Below, in pieces: positions 20,530-32,463 of a stretch of DNA of 64,000 bases. Source of the DNA: Primulina eburnea (taxonomy: Eukaryota > Streptophyta > Magnoliopsida > Lamiales > Gesneriaceae). The notes below the pieces were generated by a model. It made no database searches. It was given only the letters and a program-made list of their open reading frames with translations, and was not told the DNA's origin. The position numbers were made by a program, and so were the translations under genes. The stretch is from contig NW_027331510.1 in NCBI RefSeq assembly GCF_022965805.1, positions 945,001-1,009,000 on the forward strand. Direction: 5' to 3'. Numbering within the stretch: position 1 is the stretch's first letter; the number at the start of each line of letters is the position of its first letter.

Positions 20530-22890
20530 ATGTCATCGCCGCCGGATTCTGACCGGCGAAGTATACCACCGGAACCGCCTCCTCATGGCGATCATCATAT
20601 CCAAAAATCCGATGCATCGGAGTCCGGCAACTCCTCCATTTTTCAGGTCGAAAATCACCAATTTCCGTCCAAAACTTCGCCGGCGCCGGTTCCTGCTCCT
20701 CCCGGCGCCGGAGTACCATCACTCGACTCGCCTCAGGCTAACGATTCGAATGGTACCAGCCCCGCACTCTTTACCGTCGTCTCTCAGCCGCAATCGACGT
20801 TCAAAGTTCCGTGTTCACTGTTCAAAAACTCGCCGGAGTTTCAGACTTCGATTCCGGCCGATCCTTGCAACATGGCTTCTATCCAAGACCCGATCTGTAA
20901 TACCCACTCCAAGACGATCCTAGTGGCACCGGTCTCAGTCCAAACGCCGTTCACCGTCGCCGGGAATTTTAGATCTGAGAATTCTGTGCCGGTATCGCAT
21001 TTCACGTCAGCTTTTTCTTCCGATTCCGGCGCCGTTCCGGCGTATTTCTTCAATTCCTCTTCACATGTTGATCGTCCAGCTATGGGTAGAGTTTTACCTC
21101 CGTCAATTTCAGGTTTCCGGCCACCGGTCGGAAACCCCCAATTTGTAGGGCAAAATCGATTTTCATCGTCTTCTTCAGTTCAATTCACCCCTCCAATGGC
21201 CGGTTCTGTCAAGTTTGGTCCCGGTTCTGGACTCTCCTCGACGTCGGCGTCTCACGGTGGTGCTCAAGTCGGTGGTCCGACAGTCAACTCTGGAAAGTCA
21301 ACGGTTCGGGTTGACCGAGTTGACTCGGCAGTCAAACCAGGTGATGCTGCGGCCAACTCAGGTACACGTGTTCCTACTCAACTTACTGTGTCGTTTCACG
21401 ATGCTTTGGCCCCGCCGTCCCCTCGCACGACTAAAAAAAGCTTTGATGAGTTGCACAACTCAATGGAGGATATACATGTGCCGACTCTTCGGAATGGCAA
21501 ACCGGGTATTCTATTCCCGGAAGAGGTGATTTCTTCTCTGGCAGAGCCTTTTAAATTTGCTCTGGTTGGCTAGATTTCAGGCAATAGATCTCTAGTTCCT
21601 AATTCTAGTATTTCTGCGGCTTTTGCTAAGTTGGGATTAGTTCGATCTTTTGATTTGAAGTTCATGCCTAGAGGTTTTCTAGTTCTTACATTGGCTTGTG
21701 AAGAAGACTACGCGTTATTCTGGACTAAGGGGATTATGCAAGTGGGGCCTTTGTCGGTCCGCTTCTCTAAGTGGACGCCAGAGTTTAATCTTCAGGAGGA
21801 GTCCCCTATCGCCCCTGTTTGGATCCGTTTCCCCGGTCTTCCCCTGCATTTATTTTCTAAGAAAAGTCTTTTTGCTTTAGCCAAGATTGTGGGAAAACCG
21901 GTGAAGATGGATGATCATACTGCGGATACTTCTCGGGGTGCTTTTCCCCGAGTTTGTGTTGAAATGAATGTTTTGGAAACGCCAGTCAAAGAAATTTGGG
22001 TCGGTTGGGGTGATCATGCTCAAGAAATTGAAGTCATTTATGAGCGAATCCCCGGGTACTGCACGGATTGCAAAATGCTGGGTCATTCGACCAGTGTTTG
22101 TTATTCCCATGGCAAAAACCCAAAACCTATTCGTCCTAAGCCTGCTGACCGTGCTCCTGGTCAGTCTCGCACTTCTACAGAGCCTGCCCCACCAGGGGGT
22201 GTTGCTCCTGGTTTTAATCTGGGGACCCAGCCTCAGCTTCAGAAAAATGGTACGGGTCCCAGGCGTAGAGGGAGAAAGAGGCCAGTTCGGCAGGTTCTTC
22301 CAAGGAAGAATCCTCTTGAGTTGAATCCTTTTGAGGTTCTCTCGCATGGGCAGGATGTGGAGACTGATCCTGTTGGGTTAGATTGTGTTGATACGGATAC
22401 TCCATGTGGTACTCTGGAGGATGCCGGTGTTGGGTCTTCTGGGAAGGATCACTTGGAGTCTGTTCTTGTTGAGGATGTGATCCTCAGTGATGAGGTTATT
22501 GCTGGAGGGGTTCAGTTGGGTGATTGTGTGGATGGTATTGGGCTACCGTCTATGTCTGAGTTGCCTGTGTTTGGTTCTCTGGGACCTTGCACTTTGAATC
22601 ACAGTAGTCATTCCATCCCCTCTGTTCCTTTATCTCCTGATGATGCTTCCTCTACGGTAGAGGAATTGGTTGCTAGGCAGGGTCCTTCTGTCAGTGAGTT
22701 GGTCTTCCGGCTGGAATCTGCTGGAGATTCTGATCATGAATTTGATCGGCATTCGGAGTCGGGTGATGGCTCTAGGTCTGAAAGTCGCATTCTGGATGCG
22801 GATATGGGGGACATTAAGAAAAGAAAGGAGAATGCTTTTCATAGGTCGCGTAAAAAGCGACAGGGCGGTTCTGGTGCCCATTCTCCATGA
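20530..22890 (+). pseudogene. LINE ORF1 (DUF4283 / CCHC), unit 4, one in-frame TAG
   Basis: The natural start is the ATG at 20530 (MSSPPDSDRR, as in unit 7), not the open frame upstream. One frame is kept to the end, interrupted only by TAG at 21571-21573 inside the DUF4283 core, where other copies have Lys (VGKISGNRS). The zinc knuckle YCTDCKMLGH is intact near 22058-22110, followed by a basic patch and an acidic tail. The stop overlaps the ORF2 ATG at 22887 as ATGA. Without the TAG the protein would be 786 residues. A downstream restart at 21631 would give a 419-residue fragment with the zinc knuckle but only part of DUF4283. Confidence 0.9.
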
Positions 22891-25800
22891 ATTTTCTCAT
22901 ATGGAATGTCAGGGGGACTCCGGAGCTCGGAGTCTCAACAGAGGCTACATGCCCTCGTTAAAGAAAAGAGAGTCAAGATCTTGGCTATTTTGGAACCCAT
23001 GATTGATCTAGATGTTCGTTTTATGACTCGTCGTTTTGGTTTTTCTCGAGTTATATCGAACTCCTCGGGTCATATCTGGGTTTTCATTGCTGAGGATGTG
23101 ATGGTTGAGTGTCTCCTTGATCACACTCAATTCCTTCACTTCAGGGTTTCTGCTAGTTTTTTGCCGACCACTGTGTTTTTGTTCCTTTGTTTATGCTAAG
23201 TGTGACTACATTGAGCGCAGACAGCTTTGGACTTCTTTGCTTCAGGTTAAGCCTGATCAGGGTCCTTGGCTTGTTGGTGGCGACTTTAATGTAGTTAGGA
23301 ATTCGTCGGAGTGTTTGGGTTCTTCTGGTGGGCGGTTGCTTCCCATGGAAGAATTTAATCACTTTATTTTGGATTCTGGGTTAGTGGATGCTGGTTTTGA
23401 GGGGTCTTCGTTCACGTGGACGAACAAGACCATTTGGAAGCGTCTTGATCGGGTTTTTGTGTCTGTTGATTGGGGTGACCATTTTCATTCTATTCGTGTG
23501 GAGCACCTCATTCGGACAGTCTCTGATCATTGTCCTCTTTTTGTGTCAGTCCCGGTTTTGCTAGTGGGCCGAGTTCTTTTCGCTTTCAGAGCATGTGGCT
23601 CAGGCACCACGGTTTTTTGCAGACGGTGAGGCTTAATTGGAATTTTCGTGTCAGTTGGATGGCATGCACCGTCTTTTTGTGAAATTGAAGCGCCTCAAGA
23701 GCCACCTGAAGTGGTGGAATAAGAGTGTTTTTGGTGATCTTTTTGCCAAACTTGCTGAGGCGGAGCAGGCTGTCCGGGTGGCTGAGGCAGTTTGCGAGGC
23801 TGATCCTTCGGATTTGCATTGGACTAGTTTGTCCAATTGCAATGATGATCTTGCTAGGGTTACCGCCATGGAGGCGGATTTTTGGCGGCAAAAAGCCGCT
23901 TGCAGGTGGTTAGAGGATGGTGAGAGAAACACCAAACTCTTCCATAATATGGTCAAGAAAAAACGGGTGGCTAATAAAATTTTCCGTATTTGGGATAATG
24001 GCTCTTGCCTTACTTCCCCTGATCTTATTCAGCAGTCTGGGGCCGCCTTTTTTCAAAACCTGCTTACCGGGGATCCTTTTGTGCTTTCTTGCCCAGATTT
24101 TTCTGATTTCCCCTTGGTGATCTCGGATTTGGAGAACGCCAATATTGCTGCCCCCCCTTCTTTGGAGGAGGTGCGGGCGACTGTTTTCTCCATACATCGT
24201 GATAGTGTGGCGGGGCCTGATGGTTTCTCTTCGGCCTTCTTTCAGCATTGCTGGGAGATTGTCCATCAGGATGTTTTGGATGCGGTTCTTGATTTCTTTC
24301 AGGGTAGTCCCATGCCACAGGGATTTACTGCCACCACGATCACATTGATTCCCAAAGTCATGGGTGCTCAGGCTTGGTCGGACTTTCGTCCTATCAGTTT
24401 GTGTAATGTGACCAATAAGATAATTTCCAAACTTTTATATTCTCGATTGAAGGTGGTGGCGGAGAGGCTTGTTTCGTGGAATCAGAGTGGCTTTGTTCCA
24501 GGGCGGGTCATTTCGGATAATATCCTCCTTGCTCAAGAGCTTACTCATAGTCTTTCTCTCCCCACCCGTGGTGGCAATGTTATTTTGAAACTGGATATGG
24601 CTAAAGCCTATGATAGGGTCCAATGGTCTTTTCTGTTGGATGTTTTGAGGCATTATGGCTTTTCAGAGCAGGTAGTGTCGATGATATCTGCCTGCATTTC
24701 TCATTGCCAATTTTCAGTTAATATTAATGGTTCACTCACCGGATTCTTTGGATCCACTAGGGGTCTCCGGCAGGGAGATCCTTTGTCCCCTCTTCTTTTC
24801 ATTCTGGGGGCTGAGTACCTTTCGCGTGGTCTTGATCGTCTTTATCGTCAGTATCCTGCGATTAGGTACCGATCTGGTTGTGATCTTCTTCTTTCCCACC
24901 TGGCCTATGCTGATGATATCATTATTTTTGCCAATGGGGGGACTCGTGAGATGAGCAGTCTCATGGAATTTTTGCATCACTATGAAAACTGCTCGGGGCA
25001 GTTGGTGAATGCATTTAAGAGTGTCATTATTTTGCCTCCGAGGTGTTCTGCTCGTAATCGTTCCCGTCTCCTTCGTATCACTGGGTTTGGGGAGGGTTGT
25101 CTTCCTATCAAATACCTCGGGGTGCCTTTGTTTCGTGGGAATAGAGTTTGCTCTCTTTTTGATCCCCTTGTGCAGATGGTGAGGAAGAAGTTGGAGGGTT
25201 GGGAGCTTAAAACTCTTTCCCCGGGGAGCCGTATGACCCTCCTTAGGAGTGTTCTCCTTTCGGTTCCCATTTACATGTTCCAGGTAGTCCAGCCACCTCT
25301 GGCAGTTATGGAGAGGCTTGAGAATGTTTTCAATGGTTTCCTGTGGGGATCCAGATCCTTGGATAAGAAATGGCATTGGGCGAGGTGGTCTCGTGCATGT
25401 CTTCCTGTCTCTGAAGGGGGTCTTGGATTTCGCAGGCTGAAAGATATTGTTGAAAGCTTCTCCATTAAATTATGGTTTCGTTTTCGTCAAGGTTCATCCC
25501 TATGGGCCAAATTCATGATGAGAAAATACTGCCAGTTGGTGCATCCAGCTTATGTTTCATCTGCTGGGTTCATTTCTCCCACTTGGCGTCGTTTGCTTAA
25601 GATTAGGACTCGTGCTGAATCTGGCATTCGATGGAGAATTGGGATGGGAGAGGTTAATTTTTGGGATGACATCTGGTGTGGGGATGTTCCCTTGTCTAGC
25701 CAGGTTATGGTTAGGGGGGATCGGGGTGTCAGTGTTTCTCACTTTCTTTCAGATGGAGCTTGGGATTTTGACATCCTCTGCTCAGTTGTTCCTCCCTCTG

Positions 25801-26984
25801 TTGCTGAGACTATTACTTTGATTCCTATTGCTTCGGGGGAGCATGATTCAGCTATTTGGGTGCATAGTTATGACGGTGTTTTTTCGCTGAGATCCGCATG
25901 GGAGCTTGTCCGCTTGAGAGACCAAGTTTCTGATATCTTCACTCCTTGCTGGGGCCGTTGGCTGAGGCCTACAATGTCTTTCTTCCTCTGGAGGTTTTGG
26001 CATCAATGGCTTCCAGTTGACGATGTGCTCCAGCGTCGTGGTTTCGAGCTGGCGTCTAAATGTCAGTGCTGTGAGATGCCTGAGACATTCACGCATATTT
26101 TCATTGATAGCCCTCTTGCCAGGTCTGTATGGCATTACTTTGGGGCTGTTTTTCATGTCCGTATTCCCCTTACCAGTGATTTCAGACTCTTCCTCAGTGC
26201 TTGGAAGAGGCATCCGGGGTGGACTCCTAGGGGCCACGTGAAGGAGTTTTTGCCTTTCATTGTTTTATGGTTTCTCTGGACGGCTCGTAACGATGCGAAG
26301 CACCGTCATTTGCACATTTCAGCGGAGACTGTTAAGTCTCAGATTTTGTCTTATTTGCGCCTCGCTCACGCTGCGTCTACTGTTAAGCCCATGCACTGGC
26401 AGGGTGTTTTGCAGGCTGCGAGGGCTATGGGGATTTTTGTTCAGCTGCGTAGGGTTCGTAAACTGACGATTGTTCGTTGGTTGCGGCCGCCGTTCGGGTG
26501 TTTTAAATTGAATGTTGATGGGAGTTCGAGAGGTAGTCCTGGGGCCTCTACTGTTGGTGGTGTTGTTCGTGACTCCTCTGGGCATGTGGTGGTTTCTTTC
26601 AGCGAGTTCATTGGAGTTGGGACCAATGTCCGGGCAGAATTATGGGCTATTTGGAGGGGTCTTCTCATTTCTTCTGATCTTCATCTCTTCCCTCTTTGGA
26701 TTGAGACTGACTCTTGGATTTCCATTCTTTTACTTCGTTCTCGTCGGTGCTGCTGGGATCTTGAACATTTTGTTACACGGATTCTTTTGTTGATGAGGGG
26801 GCGATCTGTTCATTTATCGCATATTTTCCGGGAAGGGAATTCAGTGGCGGATGCCTTGGCGGAGAGGGCTCATACTTTTAGGCAGTATACCTTAGATTTA
26901 GGTCCTTCCCTACCTCCAGACATCTCCATCCTTGCTAGATCTGATCGTTCTGGGCTTCCATACCTCAGAAACAGATCCTCTTAG
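22887..26984 (+). pseudogene. LINE ORF2 polyprotein, unit 4, several frameshifts in endonuclease
   Basis: The ATG at 22887 is followed within 25 nt by a one-base gain in a G run (near 22906). Further shifts lie near 23176 (gain in a T run), 23556 (loss) and 23645 (loss), all inside the endonuclease domain. From 23637 to 26984 the frame is open for 1115 codons covering the end of the endonuclease, the complete reverse transcriptase (LDMAKAYD, GLRQGDP, YADD near 24907), zf-RVT and RNase H (NVDGSSRG near 26515). The RT and RNase H halves are therefore intact while the endonuclease is destroyed. Confidence 0.92.
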
Positions 26985-27051
26985 CCATTTGCAGCCCTTC
27001 TTATTCTTTGGATCTCTTTCTTTATGATATATAGCTCTATATCTATTTATT

Positions 27052-27082
<31 letters not shown>

Positions 27083-27774
27083 TTATTGCAGGTTAGTGTC
27101 CTTGGAGGTTTTTCACTTCCATATGGTCGGTGCAAGTGGATCCAGACACTTGCACATGATGTGTTTATCCTTGTTTGTTCCGAGTGGGTTTCTGATCTAT
27201 TTCTGTTGGTGCTTTACTTTGGCACATTCATGGTCCCTGGCGGGCGTTTTCTACTGGTTCTCTTTCGCCGCTGTATCAGTTTTTGTAGAGGTGTTTGCTG
27301 GATGTCATGGTGGATTCATGGGGTGCTTTCTACAGGATCCACTGATTTTATGCCATGTTCGTCAGATTCCTACTTTCATGGGTCGAGCTCTCTGCTCTTT
27401 TGATTCAGATGCTGGATATATTTTGCTCTGACGGGATTGCGATCTATCTTTTGCTCTGTGATTGCCATTGTATAGTGACTTCATGGCCAGGCTTTCTTTT
27501 GACTAGTGGGTGTGGTACAGTTGTTAGCTACCAGATGACATTTATACTGACACATTGGATTCTTCAGGATGATAGTTTCGGGATGAGAGCTTTCGCATGG
27601 ACTCTGCGATCATCTCGTCGTTATCATTTTGATTTCCTCAGATGGTTGCTTATAGTGTTGCTCGTATTTGATTAGCAGTTGTCGCATATTTGGTAGCCTC
27701 CTAGGGTCGTTTTGCTTTTGTATTTCCTTCTCTAGGTTGCTTTGTATTTATGTTTCTACTGCTTTAGCCTTTTT

Positions 27775-27893
27775 GAGGAGGTTTGGTATGTTCCACTTCC
27801 TCTTTTAGGTTTTCTTCATTCTGTATTTGTTACTGTTTATTTTGTGGATATATACAGGTAGGGGTCTGCCTAACCCCCCCGCATCCGGCGGTG
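27775..27893 (+). other. LINE 3' UTR conserved hairpins, unit 4
   Basis: GAGGAGGT (27775-27782) pairs with ACTTCCTC (27795-27802, one G-T pair), the same type as units 1 and 7. The terminal block starts at 27853, identical in plan to unit 1, and ends ...GTTTTCCGG before the poly(A). Confidence 0.68.
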
Positions 27894-27918
27894 TTTTCCG
27901 GAAAAAAAAAAAAAAAAA

Positions 27919-28038
27919 CCCTAAACCCTAAACCCCTAAACCCCTAACCCGAAACCCGAAACCCCAAACCCCAAACTCGAAACCCCAAACCCGAACCCTT
28001 AACCCCTAAACCCTAAACCCTAAACCCTAAACCCTAAA
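27919..28038 (+). repeat. Degenerate telomeric tract between units 4 and 5
   Basis: CCCTAAA repeats with CCCCTAAA, CCCCAAA and CCCGAAA variants. The CCCGAAA type is otherwise seen only after unit 1, the closest relative of unit 4. Order returns to perfect CCCTAAA in the last four units. Confidence 0.93.
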
Positions 28039-28066
28039 TCACATTCTAATAATAATAATATATTTT
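28039..28066 (+). other. Filler between telomeric tract and truncated unit 5
   Basis: 28 nt that are neither telomeric nor LINE: TCACATTC followed by an AAT triplet run and TATATTTT. It sits exactly at the 5' truncation point of unit 5. Confidence 0.6.
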
Positions 28067-30925
28067 GATTTTTCGGGCTTCTCCTCCGTTATTTCTGCTG
28101 TGGAGAATGAGGGTATTGTCGCGGCCCCTTCTTTGGAGGAGGTTCGTGCGACCGTCTTCTCCATACATCCTGATAGTGTGGCTGGGCCTGATGGCTTCTC
28201 CTCAGCGTTCTTTCAGCATTGTTGGGAGATTGTTCATCAGGATGTTTTTGATGTTGTCCTGGATTTTTTCAGGGGTTCTCCCCTCCCCCAGGGTTTTACG
28301 CTGTCCTGGATTTTTTCAGGGGTTCTCCCCTCCCCCAGGGTTTTACCGCCACCACTATCACTCTGATCCCCAAAGTCGCGGGTGCACATGCTTGGTCGGA
28401 CTTCCGTCCGATTAGTCTGTGCAATGTCACGAATAAGATCTTATCTAAGCTGTTGTACTCTCGGCTGAGGGTTGTGGTGGAGAGACTTATTTCACCGAAT
28501 CAGAGTGGCTTCGTTCCGGGTCGGATGATCTCCGATAATATTCTCCTCGCCCAGGAGCTCACTCACAGTCTCACTCTCCCCACTCGTGGCGGTAATGTTA
28601 TCCTGAAGTTGGATATGGCCAAGGCCTATGACAGGGTCCAGTGGCCTTTCCTCTTCGAGGTTTTGAGACACTTTGGTTTCTCGGAGCGGGTTGTGGAGAT
28701 GGTCTCGGCTTGCATATCTCATTGTCATTTCTCCATGAACATCAATGGCTCTCTCTCGGGGTTCTTTGGTTCCACTAGAGGCCTCAGACAGGGCGATCCC
28801 TTGTCCCCCATGCTTTTCATTTTGGGGGCGGAGTACCTATCGCGCGGCCTTGATCACCTCTACCTGCAGCATCCTGCGCTCAGGTACCGCTCTGGTTGTG
28901 ATATCCTGATTTCCCATCTGGCTTATGCTGATGATGTCATTATTTTCGCCAATGGTGGGTCTCGTAGTATGCGGCGCCTTATGGGTTTACTGCATCATTA
29001 TGAGAATTGTTCGGGACAGCTGGTGAACGCTGTCAAAAGTTCTGTTATCTTGCCTCCGAGGTGCTCTGATCGACTTCGCTCTCAGATTTTGCGCATCACC
29101 AGGTTCGCGGAGGGTCATTTGCCCTCAAGTACCTCGGAGTCCCCTTGTTTAGGGGTAACCGAGTATGTTCCTTTTTTGAGCACCTCCTACAGTCTGTTCG
29201 TAGGAAGTTAGAGGGTTGGGAGATCCGGACTCTCTCTCCGGGTAGCCGCATAACCCTTATCCGCAGTGTGCTCCTCTCCATGCCGATTTATCTGTTTCAG
29301 GTGGTACAACCACCGCTTGCTGTCATGGAGAAGCTTGAGCTGGTTTTCAACGCGTTTCTCTGGGGGTCGCGGACACTGGAGAAGAAATGGCACTGGGCAA
29401 AGTGGTCTCGAGCCTGTCTCCCAGTGATGGAGGGTGGTCTTGGCTTCCGCAGATTGAAAGATCTGGTGGATAGCTTTTCTATTAAGTTGTGGTTCCGGTT
29501 TCGACAGGGCTCCTCTCTCTGGGCGAGATTCCTTTTACGGAAGTATTGCCAGATGGATGCTCCTGCCTCTGTTCTCCCTCGTGGTTTAATATCCCCCACC
29601 TGGCGTCGTCTCCTTCGGATCAGACCTCGCGCTGAGCCCGGCATTCGCTGGCGCGTTGACCTTGGAGACGTGTCCTTTTGGGATGACATATGGTTTGGGG
29701 ATACTGCTTTGTCCAGCCAGTGTGAGGTCCGTGGGGGCCGTGATGTTCGGGTTTCTCACTTTTTGTCGGAAGGGGCCTGGGATTTCGATCTTCTTTGCGC
29801 TGTGGTGGCCCCTTCTGTTGCTGAGGCGATTACTCTGACCCCGATTGCCTTTGGCGAGCCTGATTTGGCGCTTTGGATTCACAGTTCTGACGGTGCGTTT
29901 TCGATTAGGTCTGCTTGGGAGCTTGTCCGTTTGAGAGAGCATGTTTCTGATATCTTCACTCCTTGTTGGGGCCGTTGGTTGAGGCCCACGATGTCTTTCT
30001 TTCTTTGGAGGTTTTGGCATCAGTGGCTCCCGTTGGATGATATGCTCCAGCGTCGTGGCTTTGAGTTGGCTTCTCGATGCCAGTGTTGTCATATGTCGGA
30101 GACATTTACACACGTCTTCATTGATGGCCCGATAGCCCGTTCTGTCTGGCATTTCTTTGGGGTCATATTTCGTGTCCGGATCCCCTGCACTGGGGGCCAC
30201 GTCAAGGAGTTTCTGCCCTTCATTGTTTTGTGGTTTCTCTGGACGGCTCGTAATGATGCGAAGCACCGTCAGTTGCGTATTTCTGGGGAGACTGTGAAGT
30301 CTCAGATTTTGTCTTACCTACGCCTTGCCCATGCTGCTTTCATTGTTAAGCCCAAGCACTGGCTTGGTGCCTTTGAGGCGGCGAGATCGCTGGGTATCTT
30401 TGTTGGCTTTCAGCGGAACCATAGGTTAGCGATTGTCCGGTGGCTCTGTCCACCTCCTGGGTTCTTTAAGCTGAATGTTGATGGGAGTTCGAGGGGCAAT
30501 CCTGGGGAGTCGTCTGTCGGTGGTGTTGTGCGTGATTCTTCTGGCAGGGTGGTGCTCTCCTTGAGCGAGTTTATCGGAGTCGGGACCAATGTCCGGGCGG
30601 AGCGTTGGGCGGTTTGGAGGGGCCTTTCTTATATGTACGATCTAGGTTTTTTTCCCCTTTGGGTTGAGACCGATTCTCAGATTTCTCTTAAGATCCTGCG
30701 TTCTCGTCGGTGTCATGGACCTTCATATACCGTCACTAGGATCTGCTTTCTTTTGAGGGGGCGGCGGTTCATTTTTCACATATTTTCCGAATCGGTTGCG
30801 GATGCGTGGCGGCGGATATCCTTAGGGTGGTATATACCTTAGAGTAGGTCCTTCACTACCCAGACCACATCTCCATCATACCCGTGCGATATCCGGGCTC
30901 CCTACTTATAACAGATGTTTCTTAG
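28067..30925 (+). pseudogene. LINE ORF2 fragment (RT, zf-RVT, RNase H), unit 5
   Basis: Starts at the sequence matching DFSGF...VISAMENEG of other units. A 47-bp tandem duplication (28255-28348) breaks the frame. RT motifs LDMAKAYD and GLRQGDP lie in the frame 28453-29211, with YADD near 28924. A frameshift near 29130 moves to the frame 29145-30842, which holds zf-RVT and RNase H (NVDGSSRG near 30473). About 50 nt are missing in frame between RVRIP and GGHVKEFLPF near 30190, relative to units 3 and 4. The C-terminal 60 codons are badly scrambled and the family stop is at about 30923-30925. Confidence 0.9.
28255..28348 (+). repeat. 47-bp tandem duplication in unit 5 ORF2
   Basis: Two near-perfect copies with a period of 47, beginning TGTCCTGGATTTTTTCAGGG at 28255 and 28302. 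The period is not a multiple of three, so it breaks the RT reading frame. Other units have one copy. Confidence 0.92.
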
Positions 30926-31741
30926 CTATTTGCAGCCCCTTCTTCTTATTGGATCTTTTCTATTTATATCTATATATATATTACTATATATATATATATT
31001 ATATGATATATATGTATTTTTCCTTTGCCAGGTACCATCTCTTTGGAGGTCGATCTTTTTCCTTTTTTCCAGCTGTGTTGAGTGGTTACAGACACTTGAT
31101 TCCTAGTGCTTGATTCTTTGGCTCTGGGAGGACTCTCTCTCCTTCTCCATTGGCTGCTTTTATTGGACCACCCCTGTTCTCTGGCGGTCGCTCTCTGTAG
31201 GCCCAGAGCACCATTCATGTTGGGATTTATATGTTTCTGCTTTTACTGCGTGCATTGGTGGCTCTCCATGTTCTCTCTTGGCTACCTATTATATCAGCGT
31301 TCCAGTCACGTTTGGATTTATGACGTTATGAGCTCCATACGTTTTCACCTTATTCTGGGGATTTGGAGTTTCTCTTATTTCAGCTGGATTGCGGCCCTCC
31401 ATATGTGCTTCTACTGTTTTGGTACAGTGCTTCTCCAGCCGGATACTATTTTGATTGCGGGATCATTTACTGCAGACCGATCTCGGACTAGGATGCCCTT
31501 TTCATGTTGGACTTACAGCGACAGACGGCTCAGAGATGGGTACAATTGGTTGTCTTTTGCACCTACTTCTGAGTCGGACATTTATAGTTTAGACATGATT
31601 CGATTTGCTTTTATGTATTTAGCGATGCTCTTATATGTTCGTTTTTATTATGCGCTTTTCCTAGGGCTTACATTTTGGCCATGTATTTGCCACCCTAGGT
31701 TTTATGTTTCTATGTTTTATGTGTTGTCAGACTAGCCTTTC

Positions 31742-31845
31742 GAGAGGTCTTGGTATAGTCCCCCTCTCTTTAGGCCTTACCTTGTATTTATTTTGTGTTT
31801 ATATATACAGGTAGGGGTCCGCCTAACCCCCCCGTTTCCGGCGGT
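31742..31845 (+). other. LINE 3' UTR conserved hairpins, unit 5
   Basis: GAGAGG (31742-31747) pairs with CCTCTC (31763-31768). The terminal block starts at 31806. In the last hairpin the arms read CCGT/GCGG, so one C-G pair became a U-G wobble and the stem is kept. Confidence 0.65.
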
Positions 31846-31871
31846 GTTTAAAAAAAAAAAAAAAAAAAAAA

Positions 31872-31896
31872 CCTAAACCCTAAACCCTAAACCCTA
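31872..31896 (+). repeat. Telomeric repeat tract between units 5 and 6
   Basis: Starts CCTAAA (two C) after the poly(A), then three CCCTAAA units, ending CCCTAG. The LINE sequence of unit 6 follows with no spacer. Confidence 0.93.
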
Positions 31897-32463
31897 GGCG
31901 AGATCGATGAGTATTTCGGTTGCTCTCCACAGATTACATAGGACGGCGATTGTTTGCTGGCTGCGACCGCCGTCCGGGTGCTTCAAGCTTAATGTGGATG
32001 GGAGCTCGCGTGGTATATCTAGGGACTATGCTGCTGGTGGCGTTGTTCGGGATGATTCCGGGAGGGTTGTGCTCTTATTCAGCGAGTTCATTGGAGCTGG
32101 GTCTTCTCTCCGGACTGAGCTTTGTGCGGTTGGAGGGATCTTCTCCTTTGTTCCGATCATTCTTTTTTCCCTCTTTGGATCGAGCTTGATTCTCTGACTT
32201 CTATTTAGCTCATTCGTTTCCGTCGATGTTGCTGGGGTCTTGATCACATTGCATCTAGGATTCTGGTCCTTTTGAGGGGGCGGTCTGTTCATATTTCGCA
32301 TATATTTCGGGAGGGTAATTCGGTGGCGGATGCGTTGGCGGCGAGGGCCCATGACCTTAGGCACTTTACCTTAGAGTTAGGTCCTTCCTTACCCAGTCAC
32401 ATCTCCATCCTAACCCGCTCTGATCGTTCAGGGCTGCCATACCTTCGATACAGATTTTCTTAG
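31897..32463 (+). pseudogene. LINE ORF2 C-terminal RNase H fragment, unit 6
   Basis: Covers the last ~185 codons of ORF2: the basic TAIVCWLRPP segment, RNase H start NVDGSSRG near 32000, and the C-terminal REGNSVADALAARA motif near 32308. The frame breaks near 32130, where one base is missing in the sequence corresponding to AVWRGL. The same break, with the same downstream reading, is present in unit 7. The last part resumes in the frame 32272-32463 and ends at the normal stop. Non-functional. Confidence 0.9.

Larger units (their letters stand above)
20437..27918 (+). mobile_element. L1-type LINE, array unit 4 (full length)
   Basis: Full element of about 7.5 kb beginning CATTTTGCCCC. ORF1 carries one nonsense codon and ORF2 several early frameshifts. 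The 3' UTR runs from 26985 and the poly(A) is at 27902-27918. Closest relative of unit 1 over the whole shared part. Confidence 0.95.
28067..31871 (+). mobile_element. L1-type LINE, array unit 5 (5'-truncated)
   Basis: Begins inside ORF2, shortly before the reverse transcriptase domain, so ORF1 and the endonuclease are absent. That is the classic 5' truncation of incomplete reverse transcription. Ends with a distinct 3' UTR (30926 on) and poly(A) at 31850-31871. Confidence 0.93.
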
